Origin: Halodesulfovibrio spirochaetisodalis
GTDB lineage: Bacteria > Desulfobacterota > Desulfovibrionia > Desulfovibrionales > Desulfovibrionaceae
Reading direction: 5' to 3'
Assembly (NCBI RefSeq): GCF_001672295.1
Contig: NZ_JXMS01000006.1
Coordinates: 1 to 64,000 of the forward strand
DNA length: 64,000 nucleotides
The translations under genes and the position numbers were made by a program. This document shows, one piece after another, positions 24,863-35,896 of this stretch (its first letter is position 1; every line of letters begins with the position of its first letter). The notes below the pieces were generated by a model. It saw only the letters and a list, made by a program, of their open reading frames with translations, ran no database searches and was not told the origin of the DNA.

Positions 24863-25642
24863 CTACCAGCTCATACGCATTTTTGCGCCCATGGCGGACA
24901 TTTGGCGTTTCAGTTCAGGGATGGTGTATTCCCCGTAATGAACAATGGAGGCGATGAGCGCAGCAGTTGCTTTACCTTGTGTCACGGCATCGTACATATG
25001 CTGTGGGTTTCCGGCACCGCCTGAAGCAATGATCGGAATACTTACAGCTTCGGCAATGGTACGGGTGAGATTCAACTCATAGCCGTCTTTGGTACCGTCT
25101 GCATCGATGGAGTTCACGCAAATTTCGCCAGCACCAAGTGCTTCAGCTGTCTTTGCCCACTCAATGGCGTCCATATTCATATGCTTTCTGCCACCGTGGA
25201 TGACGATTTCGTAGCCGGAAGGGATATCTGCGGTTACTGGAACCTGCTTTACATCCATACCCAGTACGATTGCCTGATTCCCGAATCGTGCAGCGCCTTC
25301 GCTGATGATATCAGGATTTTTAACAGCACCGGAGTTCACGGAAACTTTTTCAGCACCTGCGTTCAGGGCATCACGCATGTCTTGTACGGAGTTAATGCCA
25401 CCGCCCACGGAGAACGGAATAAAAATTGTGGAAGCAACTTTTTCTACAACATCAAGAAAGATACCGCGTCCTTCATGGGAGGCTGTGATATCGTAGAATA
25501 CGATCTCATCGGCACCTTCATCGTAGTATTTTTTGGCAGTTTCCACTGGATCGCCAATATCAACGTTGCCTTTAAACTTGATGCCTTTGGTCAATCTTCC
25601 ATCACGTACATCGAGGCACGGAATAATACGTTTACTTAGCAT
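24863..25642 (-). CDS. hisF: Imidazole glycerol phosphate synthase, cyclase subunit
   Basis: A 259-residue TIM barrel that joins ammonia from HisH with PRFAR to make imidazole glycerol phosphate and AICAR. It starts [20 protein letters not shown] with catalytic Asp11; the second acid is in [14 protein letters not shown]. Phosphate loops SVGGGI and ASGGAG are present. I use the ATG at 25642 because GGAGG is 7 bases upstream; the frame extends five codons further. It overlaps the 3' end of hisH by 11 bases. Confidence 0.97.
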   Translation of the reverse strand: MLSKRIIPCLDVRDGRLTKGIKFKGNVDIGDPVETAKKYYDEGADEIVFYDITASHEGRGIFLDVVEKVASTIFIPFSVGGGINSVQDMRDALNAGAEKVSVNSGAVKNPDIISEGAARFGNQAIVLGMDVKQVPVTADIPSGYEIVIHGGRKHMNMDAIEWAKTAEALGAGEICVNSIDADGTKDGYELNLTRTIAEAVSIPIIASGGAGNPQHMYDAVTQGKATAALIASIVHYGEYTIPELKRQMSAMGAKMRMSW

Positions 25643-26273
25643 TAGCGGCCTCCTCACAGTAGTTGTAGAAGTTTTTCATAAGGCGCAGGCCAGCGCGACC
25701 GCTTTTTTCCGGATGGAACTGTACAGCCCATAATCCCGGGCCACCGTGGATGGAGCAGAACTCGAAGCCGTACTGGGTTGTGGCAATCACATATTCCGGT
25801 GCCGGATCTGGGAAGTAGGAATGCACGAAGTAGAATTCGTCTTCATCGCTGATGCCTTTAAGCAGTTCGCATGGCTTATGCTGGGTTACTTTGTTCCAGC
25901 CCATGTGCGGAACGCGAATCGGCTCACCGTTCATGTCCTTCCATTCATCATTAAACAGATTACACTGCCCAGGGATAATACCGAGAGTCTTGGTATTACC
26001 TTCCTGACTGTAATCGAGCATAATCTGACAACCAACACAGATACCGAGCAACGGCTTTTCCTGTTCAATGGCTTTACGCAGTACTGATTCTAGACCGGAA
26101 GCTGCAAGCTCCTCCATGGCCTGACCTGCTGCGCCGACGCCTGGAAAAATAATTCCATGAGCCGCCAACACTTCATCTGGGTTTGCTGTAATTTTATTTG
26201 GGATACCGAGATGATCAAGCGCACGTTTCACGCTTGTCTGGTTCCCCGCTTTGTACTCAAGAATCGCGAGCAT
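25632..26273 (-). CDS. hisH: Imidazole glycerol phosphate synthase, glutaminase subunit
   Basis: A 213-residue class I glutamine amidotransferase. The nucleophile is Cys79 in GICVGCQ, and the His-Glu pair is in [10 protein letters not shown] near residue 193. It feeds ammonia to HisF; the overlapping gene order hisH-hisF keeps the two equimolar. GGAGG precedes the ATG. The AICAR by-product links this step to purine synthesis (purF, purD and purE also lie in this window). Confidence 0.96.
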   Translation of the reverse strand: MLAILEYKAGNQTSVKRALDHLGIPNKITANPDEVLAAHGIIFPGVGAAGQAMEELAASGLESVLRKAIEQEKPLLGICVGCQIMLDYSQEGNTKTLGIIPGQCNLFNDEWKDMNGEPIRVPHMGWNKVTQHKPCELLKGISDEDEFYFVHSYFPDPAPEYVIATTQYGFEFCSIHGGPGLWAVQFHPEKSGRAGLRLMKNFYNYCEEAANAK

Positions 26274-26481
26274 GTGAGCGGCCTCCTTATATAGTATGTT
26301 GGTGTTCTATTGCCATATAATCGCAGTATACGGCAGTAGTTTACAATGATTCAGATTGTGGGAGTAACAGGCGCAAAGGAGAAGAGCAAGTATTTACGCG
26401 GCCGCTTGCATTACGCAGCATGGCAGGATATATTTTGGCAAAAGAAAATATTTTTTCGTTTGCCTTTTGATTCCCGTTAGC

Positions 26482-26537
26482 GTAAGACACGGAGATTTCT
26501 GGCGAGGGCACGAGGTTCAATCCGCTCCTTGTCTTAC
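26482..26537 (+). other. Inverted repeat in carB leader
   Basis: GTAAGACACGGAG (26482-26494) pairs with CTCCTTGTCTTAC (26525-26537) with one mismatch, enclosing a GC-rich 30-base loop region. Possible structured 5' leader of carB. Confidence 0.4.
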
Positions 26538-26577
26538 AGGTTGACGGTAATCTCGGGTTCTTACGTCATTTTATCTC

Positions 26578-26604
26578 GCGGGGAATTCTTTCCCGCTATT
26601 TTTG
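26578..26604 (+). terminator. Possible attenuator upstream of carB
   Basis: GCGGGGAA/TTTCCCGC hairpin followed by TATTTTT, 67 bases before the carB start. It lies within the leader rather than after a gene, so it may attenuate carB. Confidence 0.45.
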
Positions 26605-26670
26605 TGCCCGACAGAATATTCTGTCTTCACCGAGAAGGTGCAACCTTTACAACCAGAGATTTTTGCCACC

Positions 26671-29600
26671 ATGCCAAAAAGGACAGATTTAAAGCGCATT
26701 ATGGTTATTGGCTCCGGACCGATCGTTATCGGTCAGGCTTGTGAGTTTGATTACTCCGGAACTCAGGCTGTTAAAGCCTTGAAAGAAGAAGGGTACGAAG
26801 TTGTGTTGGTTAACTCCAACCCGGCTACGATCATGACAGACCCTGAACTTGCTGACCGGACGTACATTGAGCCAATTGAACCTGAAACGGTTGCTGAAAT
26901 TATCCGTAAAGAGCGACCTTGTGCTCTTCTGCCCACACTTGGCGGCCAGACCGGTCTGAACACTGCGCTTGCAGTTGCAGAGTCCGGTGTGCTTGAAGAG
27001 TGTGGCGTTGAACTTATCGGGGCAACCAAGTCAGTTATTGAAAAAGCGGAAAGCCGTGAACTTTTCCGTGAAGCAATGGCCAATATCGGCCTCAGCGTTC
27101 CGGGTTCTGACATTGCCCGCAGTATGGACGACGTACGTCGCATCGGCGAAGAAATGAACTTCCCGATCATTATCCGTCCTGCATTTACAATGGGCGGTAA
27201 AGGCGGCGGTATCGCCTACAACATGGAAGACCTTGAGACTATTGCCTCACAGGGTCTTGCAGCGTCTATTCAGTCAGAGTTACTTCTTGAACAGTCCATC
27301 ATCGGCTGGAAAGAGTACGAAATGGAAGTTATGCGCGATAAAGCGGATAACTGCGTTATCATTTGTTCCATTGAAAACTTTGACCCAATGGGCGTGCACA
27401 CCGGTGACTCCATTACCGTAGCACCAGCACAGACACTCACTGACCTTGAATACCAGAAGATGCGTGACGCATCCATCGCCATCATGCGTGAGATCGGCGT
27501 TGAAACTGGTGGTTCAAACGTACAGTTCGGTGTTAACCCTAAAAACGGCGACCTCGTGGTTATCGAAATGAACCCGCGTGTTTCCCGTTCCTCTGCCCTT
27601 GCTTCTAAAGCAACCGGCTTCCCTATTGCTAAAATCGCGGCAAAGCTTGCTGTGGGATATACACTTGATGAAATCCCTAACGATATTACCCGTGAGACAA
27701 TGGCTTCTTTTGAACCGACCATTGACTACTGCGTAACCAAGCTGCCTCGTTTTACTTTTGAAAAATTCCCTGGCGCTCAGGACGAACTGAACACCGCTAT
27801 GAAGAGTGTTGGTGAAGCTATGTCCATCGGACGTACCTTCAAAGAATCCTTCCAGAAAGGCATGCGCTCTCTTGAAGTTGGTGTTGCAGGATTCGGCAGC
27901 GACTACCGTGGTAAGCTTCCAGAACGTGAAGACATCATGGGTCTGCTGCGCACACCGAACTCCAAGCGTGTATTCGCCCTGCGTCACGCATTCCTCCTTG
28001 GCATGACCATTGAGGAACTGCACGAAATTACGCACATTGATCCGTGGTTCCTCCACCAGCTCAAGGACATCATTTCCATGGAAGAAGAGATCAAGGACTT
28101 CGGCCTTGCAAACTCCCTTGCTCCTGGCAATGACGAACTCTACGCACTCATGAAACGTGCAAAAGAGTACGGTTTCTCCGACCGTCAGCTTGCTGAAATG
28201 TGGAAGCAGCCGGAAACAGCAATCCGTCAGCTGCGTAAAGACCTCGATCTTGAGCCGGTGTACTACCTTGTAGACACCTGTGCTTCCGAATTTGAAGCAT
28301 ACACACCGTACTACTACTCTACCTACGAAACAGGAAAAGAGATTGAAGTTGCGGACAAAAAGAAAGTAATCATCCTCGGTGGCGGTCCTAACCGTATCGG
28401 TCAGGGCATCGAGTTTGACTACTGCTGCTGTCATGCATCCTTTGCTCTGCGCGACATGGATGTACAGTCCATCATGGTTAACTCCAACCCTGAGACTGTT
28501 TCCACTGACTACGATACATCTGATCGCCTCTACTTTGAGCCGCTCACCTTTGAAGATGTAATGAACATCGTAGAAATGGAAAAGCCGGACGGCGTTATCA
28601 TCCAGTTCGGTGGCCAGACTCCACTGAACCTTGCTGTACCGTTATTACGCGCCGGTGTGCCTATCCTCGGTACCCATCCGGACTCCATTGACCGTGCAGA
28701 AGACCGTGAACGCTTCCAGGCGCTCATCAACAAGCTCGACCTCATGCAACCTGCTAACGCCACTGTGATGTCCTTCGAAGAGGCACGCAAGGCAGCAAAA
28801 GGTATCACCTACCCGCTTGTTGTTCGTCCTTCCTACGTACTTGGCGGACGCGCTATGGAAATAGTGTTCGATGAAGAGCAGCTTGCAACCTACTTTGACA
28901 AATATGTTCCAGTTAACCTTGAGCACCCGATCCTTCTGGATAAGTTCCTTGAGAACGCGACAGAAGTTGACGTGGATGCCATCAGCGACGGTGACGAAGT
29001 ATACGTTGCAGGCATCATGGAGCACATTGAAGAAGCAGGTATCCACTCTGGTGACTCCGCTTGCGTTCTGCCTCCACACACCTTGCCTGCTGACATCGTA
29101 GGTGAGATTCGCAGACAGACTATCGAGCTTGCAAAAGAGCTTCGCGTTATCGGCCTCATGAACATTCAGTTCGCGGTCAAAGACAAGCAGATCTTTGTTC
29201 TCGAAGTTAACCCGCGTGCGTCCCGAACCGCACCGTTCGTATCCAAAGCTACCGGCGTACCACTGCCGCGACTGGCTACTCAGGTAATGCTCGGCGAAAA
29301 GCTGGCAGACCTTGATCCTTGGTCCATGCGCAAGCACGGATACGTATCTGTTAAAGAATCAGTATTCCCATTCTCACGCTTCCCTGGTGTAGATATTCTT
29401 CTCGGACCTGAGATGCGTTCCACCGGTGAGGTTATGGGTATTGCTAAAACTGTTGAAGAAGCCTTCATGAAAGGTCAGGTTGCCTGCGGACAGGTTCTGC
29501 CTCAGGAAGGAAAAGTATTCATCTCTGTGAATGATCGCGACAAGCCGTACATCCTTGATGTAGCCAAGCGCTTCGCTGATCTCGGCTTCGAAGTTCTTGC

Positions 29601-29907
29601 AACTTCAGGTACCGCTAAACTGTTCATTGAGAACGGAATTCCGGCGACAAGAGTTGCAAAAGTCTACGAAGGTCGACCAAACATAGTTGACTTTATTAAG
29701 AATGGTGAAGTAGCTCTCCTCTTGAACACGGCTTCAGGAAAACGCACCGTGCAGGATTCCAAGTCCATCCGACAGGAAGCATTGGTGTACGGAGTACCTT
29801 ACTCCACCACAGTTTCCGGAGCTCGTGCTATATCTATGGCTATAGCAGAACAGAGAAACTGCGAACTCACTGTTAAGAGTCTGCAGGAATACTACGCCGG
29901 AGAATAA
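26671..29907 (+). CDS. carB: Carbamoyl-phosphate synthase large subunit
   Basis: A 1078-residue enzyme making carbamoyl phosphate for pyrimidines and arginine. It has two homologous ATP-grasp halves: the first begins [30 protein letters not shown], the second at [21 protein letters not shown] (about 558), with an oligomerisation domain between (about 400-550) and an MGS-fold allosteric domain at the end (about 935-1078). I start at the ATG at 26671, which gives the conserved N-terminus; its RBS is weak. carA is not in the window. purF follows 28 bases downstream. Confidence 0.97.
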   Translation: MPKRTDLKRIMVIGSGPIVIGQACEFDYSGTQAVKALKEEGYEVVLVNSNPATIMTDPELADRTYIEPIEPETVAEIIRKERPCALLPTLGGQTGLNTALAVAESGVLEECGVELIGATKSVIEKAESRELFREAMANIGLSVPGSDIARSMDDVRRIGEEMNFPIIIRPAFTMGGKGGGIAYNMEDLETIASQGLAASIQSELLLEQSIIGWKEYEMEVMRDKADNCVIICSIENFDPMGVHTGDSITVAPAQTLTDLEYQKMRDASIAIMREIGVETGGSNVQFGVNPKNGDLVVIEMNPRVSRSSALASKATGFPIAKIAAKLAVGYTLDEIPNDITRETMASFEPTIDYCVTKLPRFTFEKFPGAQDELNTAMKSVGEAMSIGRTFKESFQKGMRSLEVGVAGFGSDYRGKLPEREDIMGLLRTPNSKRVFALRHAFLLGMTIEELHEITHIDPWFLHQLKDIISMEEEIKDFGLANSLAPGNDELYALMKRAKEYGFSDRQLAEMWKQPETAIRQLRKDLDLEPVYYLVDTCASEFEAYTPYYYSTYETGKEIEVADKKKVIILGGGPNRIGQGIEFDYCCCHASFALRDMDVQSIMVNSNPETVSTDYDTSDRLYFEPLTFEDVMNIVEMEKPDGVIIQFGGQTPLNLAVPLLRAGVPILGTHPDSIDRAEDRERFQALINKLDLMQPANATVMSFEEARKAAKGITYPLVVRPSYVLGGRAMEIVFDEEQLATYFDKYVPVNLEHPILLDKFLENATEVDVDAISDGDEVYVAGIMEHIEEAGIHSGDSACVLPPHTLPADIVGEIRRQTIELAKELRVIGLMNIQFAVKDKQIFVLEVNPRASRTAPFVSKATGVPLPRLATQVMLGEKLADLDPWSMRKHGYVSVKESVFPFSRFPGVDILLGPEMRSTGEVMGIAKTVEEAFMKGQVACGQVLPQEGKVFISVNDRDKPYILDVAKRFADLGFEVLATSGTAKLFIENGIPATRVAKVYEGRPNIVDFIKNGEVALLLNTASGKRTVQDSKSIRQEALVYGVPYSTTVSGARAISMAIAEQRNCELTVKSLQEYYAGE

Positions 29908-29935
29908 TCCTCCGAAAAAGGCTGGAAGGGATGCC

Positions 29936-31321
29936 ATGAAACGTGAATATTGTGGTGTGTTCGGGATCTATAATCACGAAGAGGCAGCCCGCCTTACTTA
30001 CTTTGGTCTATATGCTCAACAGCATAGAGGACAGGAAAGTGCCGGTATCGTAACATGGGACGGCACAAAGCTTCGTGAAGAACGTGGCATGGGGCTTGTT
30101 CCCGATGTGTTTAACGAAGAGCATCTCAGCAGAGAACTGAAGGGCAATATTGGTATGGGCCATGTCCGGTATTCAACTACCGGTGGTTCACGCCTCAGAA
30201 ATGCTCAACCATTTATGGTTCAGTACAAAGACTTAGAGCTCGCCATTGCGCACAACGGGAACCTTGTAAACACTATGGAACTGCGTGCTAAACTTGAAGA
30301 ACGCGGCTCCATTTTTCAGACCACAATTGACAGTGAAGTCATTGTGCATCTGATTGTACAAAACCTGCGCACAATGCCGCTTGAAGAAGCAGTACTTGCT
30401 GCATGCAAAGAAGCTCAAGGTTCGTACTCGCTTTTGCTTATGGTGAATAATAAGCTTATTGCAGTGCGTGACCCGCTCGGAATTCGTCCTCTGGTTCTTG
30501 GACGTCTCGGAGAATCACACGTCATCGCATCGGAGACATGCGCATTCGACCTGCTTGAAGCAGAGCTTGTGCGCAACATTGAGCCGGGAGAAATGCTCGT
30601 AATCGACGGCAACTCTATGGAGTCCTACAAAATGGACGTTGAAGTAGAGAAAAAACGCCACTGTATTTTCGAGCTTGTTTACTTCTCCCGTCCAGACTCA
30701 CTTGTCTTTGGCGAAAACGTGTATACCTGTCGAAAAGAAATGGGACGCCAGCTCGCGCTGGAGTCACATGTGGATGCTGACTTTGTCATGCCGTTCCCCG
30801 ATTCCGGTATCTACTGTGCTGTGGGCTATGCACAGGAATCCGGGTTACCGTACGAGCATGCGATGATTCGAAACCACTATGTGGGTCGAACCTTCATTCA
30901 GCCTTCACAGAGCATGCGTGATTTTAGCACCCGTGTTAAAATCAACCCGGTAAAAAGCCTTATAGAAGGTAAGCGTATTGTCATCGTGGACGACTCCGTT
31001 GTCCGTGGTACAACAATCCGCTCCCGTGTTAAGAAGCTGCGGGAACTCGGTGCAAAGGAAATTCACTTCAGAGTGAGTTGCCCGCCAATCAAGTTCCCGT
31101 GTTACTACGGCATCAACTTCTCCTCCAAAGGAGAACTCATTGCTGCCAATAATTCCATAAAGGAGATCGAAGATTACATCGGTCTGGACAGCCTTCATTA
31201 TCTTACTATCGAAGGTCTGCTCAAATCGGTTTCGTCTCCTGATGATTACTGTCTTGCCTGCTTTAACGGGGATTATGCAATCCCATGTCCGGGCGGCAAT
31301 TGCGGATCTTGCAGCTGCTAG
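29936..31321 (+). CDS. purF: Amidophosphoribosyltransferase
   Basis: A 461-residue enzyme for the first committed purine step, converting PRPP and glutamine to phosphoribosylamine. The propeptide MKREY is removed to expose Cys6 (CGVFGIYNHEEAARL). The PRTase loop is VIVDDSVVRGTT. Cysteines in SCPPI and in DDYCLACFNGDY match the [4Fe-4S] ligands of Bacillus-type PurF, and the tail adds an extra Cys cluster (CPGGNCGSCSC). AAGG precedes the ATG. It is probably co-transcribed with carB. Confidence 0.96.
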   Translation: MKREYCGVFGIYNHEEAARLTYFGLYAQQHRGQESAGIVTWDGTKLREERGMGLVPDVFNEEHLSRELKGNIGMGHVRYSTTGGSRLRNAQPFMVQYKDLELAIAHNGNLVNTMELRAKLEERGSIFQTTIDSEVIVHLIVQNLRTMPLEEAVLAACKEAQGSYSLLLMVNNKLIAVRDPLGIRPLVLGRLGESHVIASETCAFDLLEAELVRNIEPGEMLVIDGNSMESYKMDVEVEKKRHCIFELVYFSRPDSLVFGENVYTCRKEMGRQLALESHVDADFVMPFPDSGIYCAVGYAQESGLPYEHAMIRNHYVGRTFIQPSQSMRDFSTRVKINPVKSLIEGKRIVIVDDSVVRGTTIRSRVKKLRELGAKEIHFRVSCPPIKFPCYYGINFSSKGELIAANNSIKEIEDYIGLDSLHYLTIEGLLKSVSSPDDYCLACFNGDYAIPCPGGNCGSCSC

Positions 31322-31349
31322 CTGTATGTCCGCCGGAGCTTAATTAAGA

Positions 31350-32348
31350 ATGAATAAGTGTATCTGCACACCTGCTGGTGACTGGCTCGCAAAAGGACGT
31401 CAGGCACTCCAGATCGAAATCGAAGGTCTGGAAACCGTAAAAACGAACCTTGACGAATCTTTTGTACGCGCAGTCGAATTGCTTGCAGAATGCAAAGGCC
31501 GTGTGATCATCACAGGTCTCGGTAAATCCGGCCTTGTCGGTCGTAAGCTTGCAGCTACCCTGTCTTCCACAGGGACTGCGTCCTTCTACCTGCATCCTGT
31601 TGAAGGCGCCCACGGCGACCTCGGCATGATTCGCGAAGAAGACGTAGTGGTGTCCATATCCAACTCCGGAGAAACTGACGAACTTAATGCAGTTCTTCCG
31701 GCAATGCGCTCCCTCGGAGCGTCTGTGATCTCCCTTACTGGAGGCGTAACATCAACAATGGCGCGTCTGTCCGACATCGTCATTAACACCGGTGTACCTA
31801 AAGAAGCCTGCCCGCTTGATCTTGCTCCGACAAGCTCAACAACTGCCACGCTTGCTATCGGTGATGCTCTCGCAGCATGCCTGATTGAAGCAAAAGCATT
31901 CACCGCGGCTGACTTCAAACGCTACCATCCGGGTGGAGCACTCGGGCAACGCCTGACTATGTCAATCGATGCCCTGATGCTGCGCGAATCCGATCCGGTT
32001 GTGCTGCAAGAAACTCCGCTTTCAGAAGCACTCCGTGTCATGGATCAAGGACGCCTCGGCACAGTCGTATTTACCGACGCTGAAGGCTGCCTTACCGGTA
32101 TCCTCACAGACGGCGATCTGCGTCGCCTCATCTGCCAAGGAAAACTGGATATGGAACAACCTTCTTCCCAAATTATGGTCAGCAATCCCTACAGAGCTAA
32201 AAAAGGCTCATCCGTGGCGGAACTTCTCGACTTTATGGAAGAAAAAGCAATCACTGTACTTCCAGTTGTGGAAGAAGACGGGACCCTTTGCGGTATCGTG
32301 CATATGCACGACCTCCTCGGCAAAGGACGCGTTAAGTTCAGTAGATAA
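31350..32348 (+). CDS. kdsD: D-arabinose 5-phosphate isomerase
   Basis: A 332-residue KpsF/GutQ-family isomerase making arabinose 5-phosphate for Kdo and lipopolysaccharide. The SIS domain (about 40-180) has GLGKSGLVGRKLAATLSSTG and SNSGETDEL; conserved active-site residues lie in HPVEGAHGDLGM. Two CBS domains follow (about 210-330), with ILTDGDLRRL. It starts 29 bases after purF, possibly in the same transcript, and is closed by a terminator. Confidence 0.95.
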   Translation: MNKCICTPAGDWLAKGRQALQIEIEGLETVKTNLDESFVRAVELLAECKGRVIITGLGKSGLVGRKLAATLSSTGTASFYLHPVEGAHGDLGMIREEDVVVSISNSGETDELNAVLPAMRSLGASVISLTGGVTSTMARLSDIVINTGVPKEACPLDLAPTSSTTATLAIGDALAACLIEAKAFTAADFKRYHPGGALGQRLTMSIDALMLRESDPVVLQETPLSEALRVMDQGRLGTVVFTDAEGCLTGILTDGDLRRLICQGKLDMEQPSSQIMVSNPYRAKKGSSVAELLDFMEEKAITVLPVVEEDGTLCGIVHMHDLLGKGRVKFSR

Positions 32349-32374
32349 CAAAGCTTCGCAGTCTACAACATACC

Positions 32375-32408
32375 CAAAAGGGCGGCATGAATATGCCGCC
32401 CTTTTTTC
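32375..32408 (+). terminator. Terminator after kdsD
   Basis: AAGGGCGGCAT/ATGCCGCCCTT hairpin followed by six Ts. Confidence 0.93.
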
Positions 32409-32439
32409 GTCTTTTTTGACGTAGGCTGGACTGTATGCG

Positions 32440-32765
32440 GAGTGCCTTCGGCGACCCTGCGGGGCTTGTCTCCGACGGCTGGGCTGAAAACTTTGGAAAG
32501 TTTTCCCCCAGACCCCCTTTCAAACTTTCTACCTGCGAGTCTTTTCTTTTTTTAAAAATCCCTCGCGGCTTTTCCCCACTACCGTTCCAATACATAAGGC
32601 TGACCTTCATATGAGGGACAGCCTTTATTCTTTTGCCGTGGAAAGTTAGCTCCTACGCGGCTTCCAATGTCATAAATAACAAACTGATTCGCGTATATTC
32701 GGGGTCAAGGGGACGAGTCCCCTTGTGGGGGTGCAGGGGGCAACGCCCGCCTGCCCGTCAGAGAC
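32440..32765 (-). repeat. Mosaic intergenic repeat, copy B (inverted)
   Basis: Read on the minus strand it carries the same module order as copy A at 24556-24850: GGGC hairpins, CAAGGGG/CCCCTTG, GGAAGCCGCG, GCTAACTTTC, AAGGCTGTCCCTCAT hairpin, GCCGCGAGG, GGGGGTCTGGGGGAAAACTTT. It also lies between two converging genes. The unit is about 300 bases and noncoding. Confidence 0.85.
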
Positions 32766-32794
32766 AAAAAACAACGTCATAACGGCTTCCCCGC

Positions 32795-34216
32795 CTACAA
32801 ATAAGGAGAAAACAGCCAGAAGAACGCATCACGAATACGCACTGGAAGCGGCCGAGAAACCATTTCGCGGTGCGTCACTTCCTGCGACTGACGCACGGTA
32901 TCATCCACATGCTCAATAAGCTGCTGCGCTAAATTCATGTCCAGCACTTCCACATTAAGCTCGAAATTAAGCTGAAGGCTCCGTGGATCCATATTAGCGG
33001 AGCCAAATTGCACGTAGCAATCGTCGACGATGAGAAGCTTTGTGTGGCAGAACGGCTGGGGCTGATAAAAAATACGCACACCTGCTTCGAGTAAGCCGAT
33101 GAAGTAGTTTCTGCTTGCCCAGTGTACAAACGGCCAGTTGGATTTCACCGGTAAAACAATGGTGACGGCTATGCCGCGTAGCGCTGCAATGGACAGTACA
33201 CTGAGTAGCTCTGCGGATGGCAGGAAATACGGGGTGATTATACGTACTGAATGCTTTGCAGCACTGATGGTGGCCAGAATAGAGGTTTGAAGGGGGTTAT
33301 CGGGATTATCCGGCCCGTCTTTGAGAACACGGGCGAGGACATTGCCTGTATGATCCATGGGCGCAGGGAGCGGCTGATGCGGTGCTCCGTTTGAATATGC
33401 CCAATCTTCCATGAAAATTTGCTGTAGCTGAGAGACGATGGGACCTGTCAGCCGGTAGTGCATGTCTGAAAGCCTGCGGTGCCCTTTTGAATCGCGGGTT
33501 CCGCCTATGTTCATACCGCCTGTGAAACCGATTTTTCCGTCCACTGCAAGAAGCTTGCGGTGGTTACGCAAATTCAGACGAATCTGCGGCGGGAACAGGC
33601 TGAGTGGAAGGAATATGGTGGCTGGCACACCGTTTCTTTTGAGGATTCGCACAACGGAATACCATGACAGGAGCCTACCGAATCCATCTATCAGTACAGC
33701 AACGTGTACGCCCCTGTTATGGGCATCAATAAGGCTTTTAACGAACTTTCGCCCGACAGGGTCTTTATCGAGCAGGAAGGTGGATAGGTAAATTGACTCC
33801 CGTGCTTCCTTGATGGCCTCCAACATGGCGGGATAGGCTTCTTTCCCGTTATACAAGGGCTGGATGCTGTTGCCTTTCAATGGGAAGGTACCAGTCATGG
33901 CACGACCGATTTTTTCGAGCATTATGAGCTCTTTTGGAAGCTCTTTGAGCAGGCAGGTGTGCGCCCTGTGATCGGGCGGCTTAAGATGCCCCATGACATT
34001 CTGTTGTTCAAATTCTTCACGCAATCGGGTCGCACTACGCCGGACACGGTTAACCCCGAAAATCACATACGCAAGCACGCCGACTACTGGCAGCGAAAGA
34101 CACACGGTGACCCAAACCAGCGCTGAATTGGGCTGCTTTCGGGTCAGCAGTGCGTGTCCCGCTCCGATTACCGACAAGATGAAAAAGAAATTGAATAATA
34201 AAACGTAAGGAGACAT
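32795..34216 (-). CDS. cls: Cardiolipin synthase
   Basis: A 473-residue phospholipase D-superfamily membrane enzyme. Two N-terminal membrane helices (about 5-25 and 35-55) are followed by two HKD motifs: NHRKLLAVDGKIGFTGG and CHTKLLIVDDCYVQFGSAN. It condenses two phosphatidylglycerols to cardiolipin. Size and layout match bacterial Cls. Monocistronic on the minus strand. Confidence 0.93.
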   Translation of the reverse strand: MSPYVLLFNFFFILSVIGAGHALLTRKQPNSALVWVTVCLSLPVVGVLAYVIFGVNRVRRSATRLREEFEQQNVMGHLKPPDHRAHTCLLKELPKELIMLEKIGRAMTGTFPLKGNSIQPLYNGKEAYPAMLEAIKEARESIYLSTFLLDKDPVGRKFVKSLIDAHNRGVHVAVLIDGFGRLLSWYSVVRILKRNGVPATIFLPLSLFPPQIRLNLRNHRKLLAVDGKIGFTGGMNIGGTRDSKGHRRLSDMHYRLTGPIVSQLQQIFMEDWAYSNGAPHQPLPAPMDHTGNVLARVLKDGPDNPDNPLQTSILATISAAKHSVRIITPYFLPSAELLSVLSIAALRGIAVTIVLPVKSNWPFVHWASRNYFIGLLEAGVRIFYQPQPFCHTKLLIVDDCYVQFGSANMDPRSLQLNFELNVEVLDMNLAQQLIEHVDDTVRQSQEVTHREMVSRPLPVRIRDAFFWLFSPYL

Positions 34217-34336
34217 GCACGCTCCAGTATGCAGTATGAAGACTCAATATTCCGTACTCACCTGATAGAAGACAGCTCGTTATCAATACCGTTGCGTTAT
34301 TCTTTTTTGCAAGTTTTATTCTTTGTCCATATGCAA

Positions 34337-34368
34337 AATAAAAGCGCGAAACCAAATGGTTCGCGCTC
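34337..34368 (-). terminator. Terminator of uspA-type gene
   Basis: AGCGCGAA/TTCGCGCT hairpin with a T-rich tail on the minus strand. Confidence 0.8.
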
Positions 34369-34378
34369 TTTCCAGACG

Positions 34379-34801
34379 TTATCGTACAACCAGTACCGGC
34401 AGGCGGCAATGTGCAATAATCGAGGAAGAAACGCTGCCAAGCAACATACCTTCCACGTTACTCAATCCCCGTGCACCGATACAAATCAAGTCACATTGTT
34501 CTTCATCGGCCACTTTACAGATTGCGCCGAAAGGACGACCGGACACAACAACTGTTTTGTATCTGATCCTTTTCTCTTCCAGACTTGGTGTATATTCTTC
34601 AAATATCTTATTTGCATCCGCTTCCATTTCCGCATGCAGTTCTGAACGTGCATGCCCGCCAATGATCGAAGGAATAGGATCAAGCACATGAACAAGCACT
34701 ATTTCTGCGTCCATACTTTCTGCAATTGCAAGTGCTCTGTGCTTGGCAAGCAAGGCATGCTTGGAACCATCAACCGGTACAAGAATTTTTTTAAAAAACA
34801 T
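34379..34801 (-). CDS. Universal stress protein
   Basis: A 140-residue UspA-fold protein. It begins FFKKILVPVDGSKHALLAKHRAL and has the ATP-binding signature G-x2-G-x9-G-S (GARGLSNVEGMLLGSVSSSI) near residue 110-129. It is likely an ATP-binding cytoplasmic dimer induced under stress or energy limitation. Single gene, own terminator. Confidence 0.92.
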   Translation of the reverse strand: MFFKKILVPVDGSKHALLAKHRALAIAESMDAEIVLVHVLDPIPSIIGGHARSELHAEMEADANKIFEEYTPSLEEKRIRYKTVVVSGRPFGAICKVADEEQCDLICIGARGLSNVEGMLLGSVSSSIIAHCRLPVLVVR

Positions 34802-35065
34802 GAGTGCCTCCGTGCGCTTATCGTCTCACGGCATGCTGAGGCCGATAACCTGTAAGGGTAAAAAATGCTCGATATCACAACGCGTACAATTCCACCTAGT
34901 ATGACCTGCGACAGTGCGTAGCTTCAAGGATATTTATCTTTTCTTCCCAAGGCAGCACTCTGCCTGACACCATGCGTTCTATAACTTTTACCTTTCTTAG
35001 TATCATGATACATTGCCCGAAAATCCATAACATACATATTTTCATATACTATTACGGGAGACCTT

Positions 35066-35896
35066 ATGCTTGACCTTCAAACCATGAGCGATGAAATCAG
35101 CTCTCTTGTCTCTGTCTGGCTTGTGGATGGCGGCACCAATATTCTCTACGCAGGCCTTGTTCTTATTTTCGGCTTCTGGTTTGCGCGCCACTTTACTCGC
35201 CTTGTCCGCATTTCACTGAATAAATACAATGTAGACCCGCTTCAGGCCGGTTTTCTGGCTACTATAATCCGGTACGGCATTGTTATTTCCGTTCTGCTCA
35301 TTGCTGCTTCCAAACTTGGTATCAACATAACTTCACTCATTGCTGTTTTCGGTGCTGCTGCCTTGGCAATCGGCCTTGCTGTTAAAGACAACCTGTCCAA
35401 CTTTTCATCAGGAATGCTGCTTGTCTTTTTCCGCCCGTTCACCAAAGGCGATTTTGTTGAAGTATCAAATGCTACCGGCACAGTGGAAGCCACAAACCTT
35501 TTCAGCACTGTGTTAAACACCACTGATAATAAAAAAGTGTTTATTCCCAACAGCCTTGTCATGAGCAGTATCATCACCAACTACAGTGCAAACCCTACCC
35601 GCAGATTAGATCTTACTATTGGCATTGATTATAGCGATGATGTTGTTACCGCGAAAAAGACGCTCCTGAGGGTGCTGGAACAACATCCGGTTGTGCGCTC
35701 TACACCGGAGCCGATTGTTGCTGTAGAAGCGCTGGCGGATAGCAGTGTGAATTTAACCATGCGCGCATGGGTACCGACACCTAAATATCTTTCCACCAAA
35801 TTTGAACTGCTGGAAGAAAGTAAAAACGCCCTTACAGAAAATGGTGTGTCCATTCCGTTCCCGCAACTGGATGTTCACATGAGTAAAGATCAATAG
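35066..35896 (+). CDS. mscS: Small-conductance mechanosensitive channel
   Basis: A 276-residue MscS-family channel with three N-terminal membrane helices (about 20-45, 68-88 and 92-115). The pore helix is the Gly/Ala-rich VFGAAALAIGLAVKDNLSNFSSG. The beta domain follows (RPFTKGDFVEV ... VFIPNSLVMSSIITNYS). It relieves hypo-osmotic pressure, relevant beside a BCCT osmolyte-type transporter 3 kb away. Length is close to E. coli MscS. Confidence 0.94.
   Translation: MLDLQTMSDEISSLVSVWLVDGGTNILYAGLVLIFGFWFARHFTRLVRISLNKYNVDPLQAGFLATIIRYGIVISVLLIAASKLGINITSLIAVFGAAALAIGLAVKDNLSNFSSGMLLVFFRPFTKGDFVEVSNATGTVEATNLFSTVLNTTDNKKVFIPNSLVMSSIITNYSANPTRRLDLTIGIDYSDDVVTAKKTLLRVLEQHPVVRSTPEPIVAVEALADSSVNLTMRAWVPTPKYLSTKFELLEESKNALTENGVSIPFPQLDVHMSKDQ

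Noticed and set aside
26482-26537. tRNA-like segment with GGTTCAATCC before carB
   Set aside because: The T-arm stem does not pair and no cloverleaf can be drawn; better explained as a simple inverted repeat.
27514-28434. 306-codon minus-strand open frame inside carB
   Set aside because: Shadow of the highly conserved carB reading frame; no domain and no RBS.
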